Origin: Nordella sp. HKS 07
GTDB lineage: Bacteria; Pseudomonadota; Alphaproteobacteria; Rhizobiales; Aestuariivirgaceae
Assembly: GCF_011046735.1 (NCBI RefSeq)
Contig: NZ_CP049258.1
Coordinates: 6,218,001-6,282,000, forward strand
Reading direction: 5' to 3'
Length of the DNA: 64,000 nt
The position numbers were made by a program, and so were the translations under genes. Positions 49,085-58,240 of the stretch are shown here, one piece after another. The notes under the pieces were generated by a model that saw only the letters and a program-made list of their open reading frames with translations, was not told the DNA's origin and did not search any database. Every line of letters begins with the position of its first letter. Within the stretch, counting starts at the first letter, position 1.

Positions 49085-49855
49085 ATGTCCCGCACTCGCA
49101 GAAGCTTGTTGACTATGATAGCTGCCACGGCTGCGGCAGGCTTTCTCGCCAAGCAATCAGAGCTTGCTGCAAATCTTCCGCAATCGATCAGAGCGGTGGC
49201 ATTTGACGGTTTTGCCATTCTCGATCCGCGCCCCGCCCTTGCCCAAGCCAAGCGGCTGCATCCGCAGGCTGGAGATGCGTTCTTGAGCCTGTTTCAAGCG
49301 CGCATGTTCGAATATCAGTGGCTCCGAGTACTTGGCGCACACTATAAGGATTTCCTGTCCATTGTTGACGATGCTCATGTGTTTGCCGCCGAGCAAACCG
49401 GCGATCGAGTGAGTGAAGAAGCGCGTGGGCGGTTGAGATGTGCTTTCTTGAACCTCAAAGCCTGGCCTGATTCCGCCGAGTCTCTGAAGAAGCTCAAGGC
49501 AAGAAGCCTTCGCCTCGGTTTGCTGTCGAACATGACGGCTGACATGCTCAATACTGGCTTAGCGAATTCAGGCCTCCAGCGTGTCTTTGAGCACGTGCTG
49601 AGTACCGACGCGATCAAATCTTACAAGCCGGATCCCAGGGCCTATCAGCTCGGGGTTAATAGCTTCGGGCTTGCAAAGGAACAGATCGCTTTTGTGGCCT
49701 CCGCGGGATGGGACGGGGCAGGTGCCGCGTGGTTTGGCTATCCAACGTTTTGGGTCAATCGGCTGGGTGGAACACCTGAACGCCTTGACGGTGAGATAAT
49801 AGCCATAGGTCGAGATCTTGCTGCTCTCGATCAATTGATACTTGAGCACGGCTGA
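49085..49855 (+). CDS. Exported HAD-superfamily (haloacid dehalogenase type II-like) protein
   Basis: 256 residues from ATG 49085. The N terminus MSRTRRSLLTMIAATAAAGF has paired arginines and a hydrophobic stretch, so it looks like a Tat-type signal; export to the periplasm is inferred. The HAD core follows: AVAFDGFAILD around residue 41 (nucleophile Asp kept, but the usual YGT is FAI), LLSNMTADML, lysine in IKSYKPDPRAYQL and VASAGWDGAGAAWFGYPTFW for motif IV, which matches dehalogenase type II proteins. Base composition seems less GC-rich than the neighbours, and the gene is close to tRNA-Thr, which could indicate transfer. Activity unproven. Confidence 0.82.
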   Translation: MSRTRRSLLTMIAATAAAGFLAKQSELAANLPQSIRAVAFDGFAILDPRPALAQAKRLHPQAGDAFLSLFQARMFEYQWLRVLGAHYKDFLSIVDDAHVFAAEQTGDRVSEEARGRLRCAFLNLKAWPDSAESLKKLKARSLRLGLLSNMTADMLNTGLANSGLQRVFEHVLSTDAIKSYKPDPRAYQLGVNSFGLAKEQIAFVASAGWDGAGAAWFGYPTFWVNRLGGTPERLDGEIIAIGRDLAALDQLILEHG

Positions 49856-50108
49856 CTCGGAGCGGCATGTGCTCCCTTCTCACGCCAAGGAGTAACGAAC
49901 TTTGTGAAGTTGGCGTGTTACTTCTGAGTGACCGGCTATTACGGTTGTCTCCGTTGCCTCGCTCTCAATTCTGTTGCGCTTTGGGGGGCGGACGAAATTT
50001 TTGGCCGATGAGTATCTCTAGGTCTTGGCTACCGGGGTGCTCAGTCGCTCAGGGACCTAATCCGAGTCACGAAATGCCACAAGCATATCAATTGGGCGCT
50101 TGATCATC

Positions 50109-52133
50109 CTAGAACCATGGATCGCGCTCATCGCCCACGCCCATTCTGGCCGGGTGCCGGTTCAGAAACGCATCCGTGTAGCGCCCTTCAGGAGTCTTGA
50201 CTAATCGAACGACTGCATGTTCATCTTCTCCGGCTTCAAGCGATGCTGGACCGTCCAAACCTAAAAGCTCAAAGACTTTGACCTTGCTGGTCCGTCCCTT
50301 GACGGGTGCCGCGCCGTGCGAGCGCGTAACAATCGCGGGACCGGCGAGCTTGCGGGTCTCATCGCTCATCAGGATCTCGGCATCGAGCTCCTTGCCCAGC
50401 GCCTCGAGGCGGCTTGCGACATTCACTACATCGCCAATGGCCGTATAGCTCAGGCGTTCGACGGATCCGACATTGCCGACAAGGGCGATTCCGCTATTGA
50501 TGCCAATGCGCACGAATTGTCCACTCATTCGACCATCCGGGCGCGCCAGTTGGCGCATGGCCTGGCGTATCGTTTCAGCCGCACGGCAGGCACTCAAGGC
50601 ATGATCCTCATTCGCTGCCGGCGCGTTCCAGATGCCCATTATGCAGTCGCCAATGAACTTGTCGACGATGCCTCCTTCCCGATGAATGGCCTTGGTCGCC
50701 AGAGTTAGAAATTCGGTCAGGAACGGTGCGACGTCGGGACCATAATCCTCCGTAAGCTGGGTAAAGCCAGGAAGGTCAGCGAACATGACAGTGATCTCGC
50801 GCAATTCGCCGCCAGGCTTGGGCTCGACCCCGTGCTGGATGAGGCTGCGCACGATATCACTCGGGACATAGAGGCGGAAAGCATTCAAGCTGCCGGCCAT
50901 CCGATGCAGAGCGTTCGACAGACTGTCGAGCTCGAATAGCCGCGTCGCGACATGCCTGACATTGGAAAGCGCGAAACTCTCGATATGCTTGAGTTCGCCC
51001 GCCACTTGTTGGATCGGCCTGGCGACAGAGTAGTGCGCAAACAGGGCGGCGAGCCCTGCGGTCAGCGCGGCGAAGAGCATGAGCGTCACGAGAAGGCGGC
51101 GCGTATTGCGATCGATCTCCGCGGTGAAGGCGGCTCGCGGTATCGCTGTAACGAGCGCCCAGCCGTTAAAGTTCAATGGCGTCCTGGTCCCATAGAACAC
51201 AGTTCCGTCGTCACTCGTGACCATGCCTTCCGGCGACTTCATGGCATTTGCCCGATTGAGCGCGGTGATGATCTGCGATTTGTCGCTTGGTTCCAGCAGG
51301 GATGCTGATTTCATTTTTGGCACCGACGAGGCAACGACCGTGCCGGTTTCGCTGACGATGACCGCCGCACCCTTTTGCGCCACATCCAGCTGCCCCAGAA
51401 AATCAGCCAGGCGATGCAGATTGAGTGAGACCATGATTACACCCTGGAAGCGGTTGTGCAGATCGAAGCGCGTCGCCGCCACGGCCGCCGGTTCGAAGCC
51501 GCTCGGCAGGACGTCAACCATGGTCCACGTCACCCCCTGTCCGCCAACGGCGCCGCGATACCATTTGCTGCCGAGCGTCACATAAGCCGACTCGCCCTTG
51601 CTGCGCTCTTCGAAGAATATGTCCTCAGGGATGGACCTGTATCTGTCACGGCGCAGGCTGCGCCTGCCATTGGCGAGGGGCGCGCCGATTTCGACCATTT
51701 CGATCTTGTTGTCGATCAGTATGTGCGAGCCAAAGAACCGACCATCGGGAAAGCCGAAGCCGATCCAGGACACGGATGGCAGCGAGCGCAGGACCGACAG
51801 GAAGACGAATTCGCGCTTGGCCTCGTCCTCGGCGCTGATGGCGCCCTGGAAAAGGATGGACCGGATGACCTCGACCGCCCCTTCCGAGGCCCGGAACGTA
51901 GTCTCGAGCTCCTTTTTCACGACACCCGCCGTCTGGACATTGATCGAGCCGACGATCGTCTCGACATTCCGGCTCGCCGTGCGCATCCAGGAGATGTGCA
52001 CGACGAGCGCGGTCGCTAGAACCGCGATGAGCACCAGCCCGGTGAGGGCTGTGCCGATTCGTACTTTGAGGCGCGGTATGACGTCAGTTTTCGCCGCCTG
52101 TGATGAGGCGGACGCCGCGGTTGAATGAGACAT
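50109..52133 (-). CDS. Membrane-bound class III adenylate/guanylate cyclase with extracytoplasmic sensor domain
   Basis: Signal-transduction cyclase of 674 residues from ATG 52133. One membrane helix at about 31-47, a large periplasmic Cache-like region (about 48-345), a second helix at about 347-370, a HAMP-like linker and a C-terminal cyclase domain. Both metal aspartates are visible (Asp452 in FADLPGFTQL and Asp496 in KFIGDCIMG), as are Lys492 and NVASRLEAL, so it should be active. It is the last gene of the bufferin-type operon: its start lies 50 bases inside the 3' end of ndh, in another frame. The stimulus is unknown; the context suggests metal or redox stress. An ATG ten codons earlier (52163) is also open. 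Confidence 0.9.
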   Translation of the reverse strand: MSHSTAASASSQAAKTDVIPRLKVRIGTALTGLVLIAVLATALVVHISWMRTASRNVETIVGSINVQTAGVVKKELETTFRASEGAVEVIRSILFQGAISAEDEAKREFVFLSVLRSLPSVSWIGFGFPDGRFFGSHILIDNKIEMVEIGAPLANGRRSLRRDRYRSIPEDIFFEERSKGESAYVTLGSKWYRGAVGGQGVTWTMVDVLPSGFEPAAVAATRFDLHNRFQGVIMVSLNLHRLADFLGQLDVAQKGAAVIVSETGTVVASSVPKMKSASLLEPSDKSQIITALNRANAMKSPEGMVTSDDGTVFYGTRTPLNFNGWALVTAIPRAAFTAEIDRNTRRLLVTLMLFAALTAGLAALFAHYSVARPIQQVAGELKHIESFALSNVRHVATRLFELDSLSNALHRMAGSLNAFRLYVPSDIVRSLIQHGVEPKPGGELREITVMFADLPGFTQLTEDYGPDVAPFLTEFLTLATKAIHREGGIVDKFIGDCIMGIWNAPAANEDHALSACRAAETIRQAMRQLARPDGRMSGQFVRIGINSGIALVGNVGSVERLSYTAIGDVVNVASRLEALGKELDAEILMSDETRKLAGPAIVTRSHGAAPVKGRTSKVKVFELLGLDGPASLEAGEDEHAVVRLVKTPEGRYTDAFLNRHPARMGVGDERDPWF

Positions 52134-53370
52134 AGGCCACGATCCAATCAAGAAAAACGACAAGACGGTTGCGAAAGCCGATCAGGAACCAGATATGGGC
52201 GAAGCACCAGATCAGCCAGGCGGGGAAGCCGGAGAGTGTGAAGCCGCCAAAGTCCGCAACAGCCGAGCTTCGGCCGAACGTCGCCAGATTCCCATAGTTG
52301 CGATATTTGAACTTGCGGCGCGGACTGCCTTTGAGATCGCCCAGGATCGATCCCGCCGCGAAATACCCCATCTGCTTGGCGGCCGGCGCTATGCCCGGAA
52401 CAGTAATGCCATTTACATCCGTCACAATCGCCGTATCTCCGATGACGAATGTATTGTCGGAGCCCGGCAAACGAAGCGTGGCGTCGACGACGACCCGCCC
52501 AGCGCGGTCGCATTGGGCCTCGAGCCACTTTCCGGCTGGTGACGCCATGACCCCAGCCGCCCAGATGATCGTTGCCGTCTCTATGCGCCGGCCATCCCTG
52601 AGGGTTATGCCGTCGTTGCCGCAGTCTGTGACGGCGGCCTCGGTCATGACCGTGACACCCAATCGGGACAGCTGTCTGGCCGCCGATTCCGATAGCTTGT
52701 CGGGAAAGGCGGGAAGAATCCGGCTTCCGGCCTCGACGAGAATGATCTGTGTCTGCGTCGGATTAATATGACGGAAATCATGTACGATGGTGCGATGCGC
52801 GAGCTCGGCAATGGCACCGGCCATCTCCACACCGGTTGGTCCGCCACCCACGACGACGAAGGTCAAGGACCGTCGGCGCTCGTTCTCATCGACCGTCGCC
52901 TCGGCTTGTTCGAAGGCGAGAAGGATGCGCCGGCGAATTTCCGTCGCTTCGTCGATCTTCTTGAGGCCCGGCGCGAATTCCTCCCACTGCTCATGGCCGA
53001 AATAGGCGTGTCGGGCGCCGGTGGCGACGATCAGGTAGTCGAAATGTATGCGGCGCTTGGATGTCACCACCTCGCTAGCGGATTTATCGATTGCGACTAT
53101 CTTGTCCATGAGCACGGTAACGTTCTTCTGCCGCGAGACGATGCGCCTGATCGGCGATGCAATCTGGGCCGGGGACAGGCCGGCGGTGGCGACCTGGTAA
53201 AGCAATGGCTGGAACAGGTGATAGTTGCGCCGATCGATCAGCGTGATATCGACCGGCGCATGGCGAAGCGCCGTGGCGGCCGAGAGGCCGCCAAAGCCCG
53301 CGCCCAGAATGACCACCTGTGGGCGGGCCAGTGCTTGTCCGGCTCGCTTGTCTGCGGGAAATTCGTCCAA
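52084..53370 (-). CDS. Type II NADH:quinone oxidoreductase-like FAD protein (NDH-2)
   Basis: Non-proton-pumping respiratory flavoprotein, 428 residues. FAD-binding GAGFGGLS at about 23-30 with NYHLFQPLLYQVATAGLSP, a second Rossmann motif VVVGGGPTGVEMAG, and the C-terminal FAD contact VIGDTA...VPGIAPAAKQMGYFAA. The hydrophobic C terminus (FPAWLIWCFAHIWFLIGFRN) resembles the membrane anchor of NDH-2. The start is TTG 53370 with AGGTGAG just before it; no better start lies before the FAD motif. It follows the DoxX gene by seven bases, so it belongs to the same transcript as the bufferin genes. Confidence 0.92.
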   Translation of the reverse strand: MDEFPADKRAGQALARPQVVILGAGFGGLSAATALRHAPVDITLIDRRNYHLFQPLLYQVATAGLSPAQIASPIRRIVSRQKNVTVLMDKIVAIDKSASEVVTSKRRIHFDYLIVATGARHAYFGHEQWEEFAPGLKKIDEATEIRRRILLAFEQAEATVDENERRRSLTFVVVGGGPTGVEMAGAIAELAHRTIVHDFRHINPTQTQIILVEAGSRILPAFPDKLSESAARQLSRLGVTVMTEAAVTDCGNDGITLRDGRRIETATIIWAAGVMASPAGKWLEAQCDRAGRVVVDATLRLPGSDNTFVIGDTAIVTDVNGITVPGIAPAAKQMGYFAAGSILGDLKGSPRRKFKYRNYGNLATFGRSSAVADFGGFTLSGFPAWLIWCFAHIWFLIGFRNRLVVFLDWIVAYVSFNRGVRLITGGEN

Positions 53371-53377
53371 GGCTCAC

Positions 53378-53851
53378 CTATTGCCCAAAAATCAGCCGTC
53401 GGCCCAGCTGGTCGAGCGACACGATACCAGCACCACGCGCAAGAAGGAGACCGAGCAAACTTGCCCACATGAGATGCTCGCCCCAATGCCCAGGATAGAC
53501 GAATATCTGAATCACTGCGACCAGGCCGAGAAGCGCCAGCGCGCCGAGACGTGTGAACAGGCCGAGAAAAATCAGTACCGAGCCGGTCAATTCGGTGGCG
53601 GTCGCCAAGGGTGCCGCGATATCCGGCGGCAGCAGCGGCACGCGATATTCCATCGCGAAGAGTTGCAGCGTCACAGGCCAACTGACCAATTTCGATTGCG
53701 CCGAATTCCAGAATACATTGGCAATGGCGACCCGCGCGGCGAGCTGAATGACCGACATCGGTATGGCATCGGCGACTGCCACGGCTTTCCTGAAGGCGCC
53801 GGTCAACGAAAAAATCGATTTGTCCGTATCCGGCAAAGAGAGATTCATCAT
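53378..53851 (-). CDS. DoxX family membrane protein (bufferin operon partner)
   Basis: 157 residues, four predicted membrane helices (for example VIQLAARVAIANVFWNSAQS, ATELTGSVLIFLGLFTRLGA, LALLGLVAVIQIFVYPGHWG). The DoxX family pattern is clear. In the gig/buf operon of Caulobacter, known from the literature, a DoxX protein is the fourth gene after DUF2282, DUF692 and DUF2063, as here. Its start overlaps the DUF2063 stop (ATGA). Its role is not established; DoxX proteins are linked to redox and thiol stress. Confidence 0.9.
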   Translation of the reverse strand: MMNLSLPDTDKSIFSLTGAFRKAVAVADAIPMSVIQLAARVAIANVFWNSAQSKLVSWPVTLQLFAMEYRVPLLPPDIAAPLATATELTGSVLIFLGLFTRLGALALLGLVAVIQIFVYPGHWGEHLMWASLLGLLLARGAGIVSLDQLGRRLIFGQ

Positions 53852-54609
53852 GATACTTGTCCTTTCAATGGCTTGTGCGCATCAGCGCGGATCACAAGCT
53901 GGTTGCGCAAAAGGAAGAGGATTTCACCCGTGAGGTCGAAGCCAGAGTCGCGTGCAAGCGCCCGGGCCGCCGCCGTTTCGATGCAGCGGCACCGGACAAG
54001 GCTACGCCAGAAGGCAAATCTCGCAGGCGTGAGCTCGAAAAACCTGATGTCATCATCATGACGGATAGTCGCAATGCGGGTGGTCCGGCGCGGCAAAGTC
54101 TGCGGAGTTTCGCTCCGATGCGCCCAAAGGCCGAGGAGCGGCCAGCGCGAGACAACGAGGCGGAGGCTTGGCTGGAGATCGAGCGTCGAGGTCTCGGCCA
54201 TTTCCGCAATTTTGAGGAAAGGCAGTTGCGTACTGATCAGGGTGCTGTGAATCGCCCATTCGAGGGAAGCCATCTCGGCGAGGATCGGCGCATGCCGACA
54301 GGCCGGAAAGCGAGACAGGAATTGCGGAAAGCGGTCGCCATAGGTGGCAAGACGCGCCTGGCGTGGCGGCGCGCGCAAAATGAACTGATGTGCCGCATAG
54401 GCGAAGAAACGCTCATCGCCGAGCCTTGCGGTGACTGGAAAGACCGTCCGCAAATGGGCCGTGAGCGACAGGACCATGTTGTTGCGATAGATCGCATAAC
54501 GGCGCGCAGGGTCGGCGTGCGCGGCGGTGAATTCGCTTTGGATATCGACGGAGCTGCCGTCGAGAAGGGCCTGCGTCATGGATGCCTGCAGTTGTGCAAG
54601 ACTACGCAT
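53848..54609 (-). CDS. bufC: DUF2063 protein, MNIO partner (BufC/HvfC type)
   Basis: 253 residues. N-terminal DUF2063 domain: RRYAIYRNNMVLSLTAHLRT, VFPVTARLGDERFFAYAAHQ and FILRAPP, about residues 36-90. The C-terminal half resembles the winged-helix-like RRE region of such partners. This protein presents the precursor peptide to the DUF692 enzyme in characterised systems. It overlaps the DUF692 gene by eight bases and the DoxX gene by four, so the three are translationally coupled. Confidence 0.9.
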   Translation of the reverse strand: MRSLAQLQASMTQALLDGSSVDIQSEFTAAHADPARRYAIYRNNMVLSLTAHLRTVFPVTARLGDERFFAYAAHQFILRAPPRQARLATYGDRFPQFLSRFPACRHAPILAEMASLEWAIHSTLISTQLPFLKIAEMAETSTLDLQPSLRLVVSRWPLLGLWAHRSETPQTLPRRTTRIATIRHDDDIRFFELTPARFAFWRSLVRCRCIETAAARALARDSGFDLTGEILFLLRNQLVIRADAHKPLKGQVS

Positions 54610-55564
54610 GGGCGAGCTCCAGCGGTTGGTAGGTCCGGCTCGGGTGATGATCGCATATGCCCACCTTCGCTATCTTCGACCGGCTTGGCGGCAAGAATGG
54701 GAGAACCGAAGGCTTGGCGTTCGCGACAGTTTCGGCGAGGAGATCGGCCCACATGGCTTCACCAAGCAGCGTAGCGAGTGGCGGGATATCCGAATCCCAT
54801 TCAATGAGCGTTGGGCGCGTCCCGATACGCTCCAGCGCGAAGCGATAGAGCGACCATACCGCCGGAGCCACGGCAGAACCGTGATTGTCGATCAGGACCG
54901 GTCCGTCGGGCGTGTCATTCGTTGCATGGCCGGCAAGATGGATCTCCTCGATGCTATCGCCCGGCAGGCGGGCGATGTAGGCTTGCGCATCAAAACCGAG
55001 ATTTCGCGCAGAAATATGGACATTGTTGATATCGAGCAGAAGGCCGCAACCGGTGCGCCTGGCGATCTCGCTGAGAAATTCAGGCTCTGCCATTGTCGAG
55101 CGCGCAAAGCCGATATAGGCAGACAGGTTTTCGATCAGAATGCGCCGACCGATCACCTCTTGCGTCTGATCGATATTGCGGCAGACGATAGCGAGCGCTT
55201 CCTCGTCATGAGGCAGCGGCATGAGGTCGTTCAGATAGATGCCGTCACCGACGCACCAGGCAAGATGCTCAGAGACCATTGCCGGCTGGAAGCGGTCGCA
55301 CACCGACTTGAGGCGCGCGAGATGGGCGGTATCGACGCCCTGCGCCGAACCCAGCGACAGACCAACGCCATGGATCGACAAGGTATAGTGCCGGCACAGC
55401 TGTTCGAGCGCCGCCGTGGCGGGGCTCGGATGCATGTAGTTTTCGGCATGGACCTCAAGCCAGCCCGCGGACGGTCGCTGCTTCAGTATTTGCGGCATAT
55501 GGGGGCCGCGCAAGCCGATGCCGGCGACGGGAGGCAGGGGAGAACGGAGGGGTTTCGTCGGCAT
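54602..55564 (-). CDS. bufB: DUF692 multinuclear non-heme iron oxidase (MNIO), bufferin maturase
   Basis: 320 residues from ATG 55564 (AAAGGG upstream; a longer frame to 55630 is not conserved). TIM-barrel DUF692 family of MbnB, TglH and BufB. Visible conserved residues: GLRGPHMPQIL, WLEVHAENYM, SIHGVGLSLG, VSEHLAW, LIENLSAY, LLLDINNVHIS, IHLAGHA and LIDNHGSAV, which carry the His, Glu, Asp and Asn ligands of the iron centre. In characterised bufferins the enzyme converts cysteines of BufA into thiooxazoles that bind copper. It lies 78 bases downstream of the precursor gene. No residues appear to be missing. Confidence 0.93.
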   Translation of the reverse strand: MPTKPLRSPLPPVAGIGLRGPHMPQILKQRPSAGWLEVHAENYMHPSPATAALEQLCRHYTLSIHGVGLSLGSAQGVDTAHLARLKSVCDRFQPAMVSEHLAWCVGDGIYLNDLMPLPHDEEALAIVCRNIDQTQEVIGRRILIENLSAYIGFARSTMAEPEFLSEIARRTGCGLLLDINNVHISARNLGFDAQAYIARLPGDSIEEIHLAGHATNDTPDGPVLIDNHGSAVAPAVWSLYRFALERIGTRPTLIEWDSDIPPLATLLGEAMWADLLAETVANAKPSVLPFLPPSRSKIAKVGICDHHPSRTYQPLELAHA

Positions 55565-55642
55565 GTCAGGACCCTTTCGTTGAACTGGCTTGAGATCTGC
55601 GAACGCGTGATCCGGTTTCCGGCGGAACACGCGCCAAGCAAA

Positions 55643-55912
55643 TTAGGATTTGGGTTCGTTGCTGCCACCGGTCAGCTTGGCGCAGCTTCCGGCGGGGAGG
55701 TAAATCCAGGCGTCGCCCTGGTTGTCGGCGCTCGCGGTCCCGGCGCAGGAATGCGTCGCCGTCTGGCAATCATTCGTTCCGGCCTTCGACACGCCGTAGC
55801 ATTTCTCGAATTGATAATCGGGTTGCGGTGCCGGACCGGCAAAGGCGCCGCTGGCCGCGAGCGTGGTGATCGCCGCGAGCGCCGAACCGACGAGAAACTT
55901 GGTATTGATCAT
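55643..55912 (-). CDS. bufA1: Bufferin-type metallophore precursor (DUF2282, BufA1)
   Basis: Small exported precursor peptide of 89 residues. Start at ATG 55912, four bases after GGAGAG. Signal peptide INTKFLVGSALAAITTLAAS with cleavage near GAFA-GPAP. The mature part has the DUF2282 pattern with four cysteines at 38, 49, 56 and 77 (EKCYGV, TNDCQT, HSCAGT, AGSCAK), matching the four-Cys bufferin 1 core in which two cysteines become thiooxazoles. First gene of the operon bufA1-bufB-bufC-DoxX-NDH-2-cyclase. Copper buffering in the periplasm is the known role of the family; whether it is copper here is inference. Confidence 0.92.
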   Translation of the reverse strand: MINTKFLVGSALAAITTLAASGAFAGPAPQPDYQFEKCYGVSKAGTNDCQTATHSCAGTASADNQGDAWIYLPAGSCAKLTGGSNEPKS

Positions 55913-56186
55913 TGGACTCTCCATTGGGAATGTTGATTTCGCACGGCTGCGATGGCCGATCGCCAAGGAGTTTCTGCCAATCGCGCGGCGAACTGAAATG
56001 CCGTATCAGCATGATAACGATAGCGCCGTTCTATGATCGCCCGCTGTCGCCTATCTATCTCTGTGTTCTCGCGTGCGGCGCGCTGACGAGAAGATGGCCG
56101 TTCAGTAAAGAGAAAGGCCGCTCTCCTTTTAGGGGAACGGCCTGAGGTGCAGCCGAGAGGGGAAGCGGGACGGCCGCGCGGGGAAG

Positions 56187-57262
56187 TCACAAATAGACAC
56201 CATGGATATCGATGGTCGATTGGTGTCCGATCTGGTCATATTTGTCGGCGAGCCACGAAGAGGCGCGCTCGCGCCCCGCGTCGCGCAGATCGGTCAAGAA
56301 CTCCCAATCGGCGTTAAGCTTGCTGGCGACGCCCAGGCCCAGCATGATGTCGTCGGCCGATATCGCGTGAATATGCATGCGCTTGAGATCGCGGGTCGGG
56401 CAAGCGCCATTGTCGATGAGCTTGCTGACGAAATCGATTGCCCGCATTTCACGCATCAGCGACGAATTGAAGCTGATCTCATTGATCCGGTTCATGATCT
56501 CAGTCGCCGTGCGCGGCAGCTCCGGCCTTGACATCGGGTTGATATGGACGACCAGGACGTCCGGCGACTCGCAGCCATAGATCAGCGGAAAGATCGCGGG
56601 ATTGCCCATATAGCCGCCGTCCCAATAGGCGTCCTCGCCGATCTCGACGGCACGGAACAGGAAAGGCAGACAGGCCGAGGCCATGACCGCATCGCAGGTG
56701 ATGTCGTCATTGTCGAACACCTTGACCTTGCCGGTACGCACATTGGTGGCACAGATGTTGAGTTTGAGCTTGCAGCGGGCTGAACGCAGCGCCTCAAAGT
56801 CCATCGACTGCTCGAGAATGCGGCGCAGCGGATTGATATCAAGCGGGTTGAACTGGTAGGGCGACATCAGCCGCGTCACCAGATCGAACAGGACGTAGGG
56901 TGGCGAGTTCTCGAGCGACCGGTTGCGAGTGAGGCGGTCGAGCGGCGTGGGCTGAATCGGCGAGAAGGCCGCAGCATGGCTTACCCGGCGCCAGAAATTG
57001 GCGAGCGCCTTCTGCGCGCCTTCGCGCCCGCCCTCGACCAGCCCATATGTCATGACCGCCGCATTCATGGCGCCGGCACTGGTCGCCACCACACCTTCGA
57101 AATCAAGCTTGGGCTCTTCGAGCAAGCGGTCCAGTACGCCCCAGGTGAAAGCGCCATGGGCACCGCCCCCTGCAAAGCGAGATTGAGTGTCTTGGTCGCT
57201 GAGCCTGAAGCTGTCCTTCGCCTTGCATGAGGTCGGGTCGTGGGGATGCTTGAGTGGTCCAT
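56187..57262 (-). pseudogene. Patatin-like phospholipase family protein, frameshifted in this sequence
   Basis: The gene starts at ATG 57262 (GGGAGAG five bases upstream) with MDHSSIPTTRPHARRRTASG and TKTLNLALQG. The frame then breaks: the run of five C at 57166-57170 lacks one base, so the oxyanion loop GGGAHGAFTWGVLDRLLEEP appears in another frame, which continues intact to 56187. With one base added the protein is about 358 residues and has the patatin GGGxxG loop, nucleophile Ser in VVATSAGAMNA and the Asp of DGGYMGNP. The homopolymer position suggests sequencing error rather than decay. It follows bdhA by 13 bases. Patatin homologues next to bdhA are recurrent in alphaproteobacteria and suggest a lipid or polyhydroxybutyrate role (inference). 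Confidence 0.82.
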
Positions 57263-57275
57263 TGTGTCTCTCCCT

Positions 57276-58103
57276 TCAATGCGCGGTCCAACCGCCGTCG
57301 ACAGGTATGGCCGCACCGGTAATCGAGCTTCCGCCATCGCTGCACAGAAAAACCGTGAGCGCGCCGATCTCTTCGACCGAGGCAAATCGCTTGTTTGGCT
57401 GGTTCTTCAGAAGGACGTCGCGAATAACTGCTTCGCGCGGAATTTTATGCGACTTTGCCTGGTCATCGATCTGCCGTTCGACGAGCGGGGTCCAAACATA
57501 GCCCGGACAGATGGCATTGCTTGTCACTCCCGCATCCGCTCCTTCGAGGGCGACTACCTTGGTGAAGCCGACGATGCCGTGCTTGGCGGCGACATAAGCC
57601 GATTTAAACGGCGAGGCGATGAGGCCATGTGCCGACGATATATTGACGATGCGACCGAAGTTGCGGGCCTTCATCCCTTCGAAGATGGCACGCACAAGAT
57701 GGAAGGCCGAGGACAGGTTGATGGCGAGGATCTGGTCCCACTTCTCGGGAGGAAAGGACTCGACCGGGGCCACGTGCTGGATGCCGGCATTGTTGATCAC
57801 TATGTCGATTTGACCGAAGCGGCGTGTGCCCTGCTCCGCCATGGAACGGATAGCGTCGGCTTGCGACATGTCGGCATCGCTATAAGCGACATCCACATCG
57901 TGCGCTTCCGCCAGCGACCGGCGCTGCATTTCGATGTCATCACGATGCCCGAACCCGTTGAGCATGACGGCACTGCCGGCTTCGGCCAGCGCTTTGGCGA
58001 TGCCAAGGCCAATGCCGCTGGTCGAACCCGTGACGATAGCGGCGCGCCCCTCGAGCGGACGGCGTGACGATTGCATATCCATTTTTCTATTCAAGACCAG
58101 CAT
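57276..58103 (-). CDS. bdhA: 3-hydroxybutyrate dehydrogenase
   Basis: NAD-dependent SDR enzyme interconverting 3-hydroxybutyrate and acetoacetate in polyhydroxybutyrate and ketone-body use, 275 residues. Start ATG 58103 with GGAG six bases before it. Motifs: TGSTSGIGLGIAKALAEAGS, INNAGIQHVAPVESFP, NISSAHGLIASPFKSAYVAA and catalytic Tyr/Lys in YVAAKHG, then CPGYVWTPLVERQIDDQAK. These, especially the QIDDQAK and HVAPVE stretches, match BdhA. Divergent from a LysR gene, and followed by the patatin gene in the same operon. Confidence 0.93.
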   Translation of the reverse strand: MLVLNRKMDMQSSRRPLEGRAAIVTGSTSGIGLGIAKALAEAGSAVMLNGFGHRDDIEMQRRSLAEAHDVDVAYSDADMSQADAIRSMAEQGTRRFGQIDIVINNAGIQHVAPVESFPPEKWDQILAINLSSAFHLVRAIFEGMKARNFGRIVNISSAHGLIASPFKSAYVAAKHGIVGFTKVVALEGADAGVTSNAICPGYVWTPLVERQIDDQAKSHKIPREAVIRDVLLKNQPNKRFASVEEIGALTVFLCSDGGSSITGAAIPVDGGWTAH

Positions 58104-58240
58104 TTCAATCTCCGACTTCCGGCGTTTTGTGGTCCTGAGCTTGAACAAAACGGCCGGCCATCGGAAATGCCGAGCGGCTATTATTTCCATGTCGAGCGTG
58201 CATTGGCGGCCGGGCGCCACCTTGGCTACGGTCCTAAGCC

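Noticed and set aside
48793-49112. Two overlapping small frames after tRNA-Thr
   Set aside because: No domain, no good start site; possibly remnant DNA, so described only as a region.
49867-50103. 78-codon frame between the HAD gene and the cyclase
   Set aside because: No recognisable product and no clear ribosome-binding site; the spacer shows nothing else.
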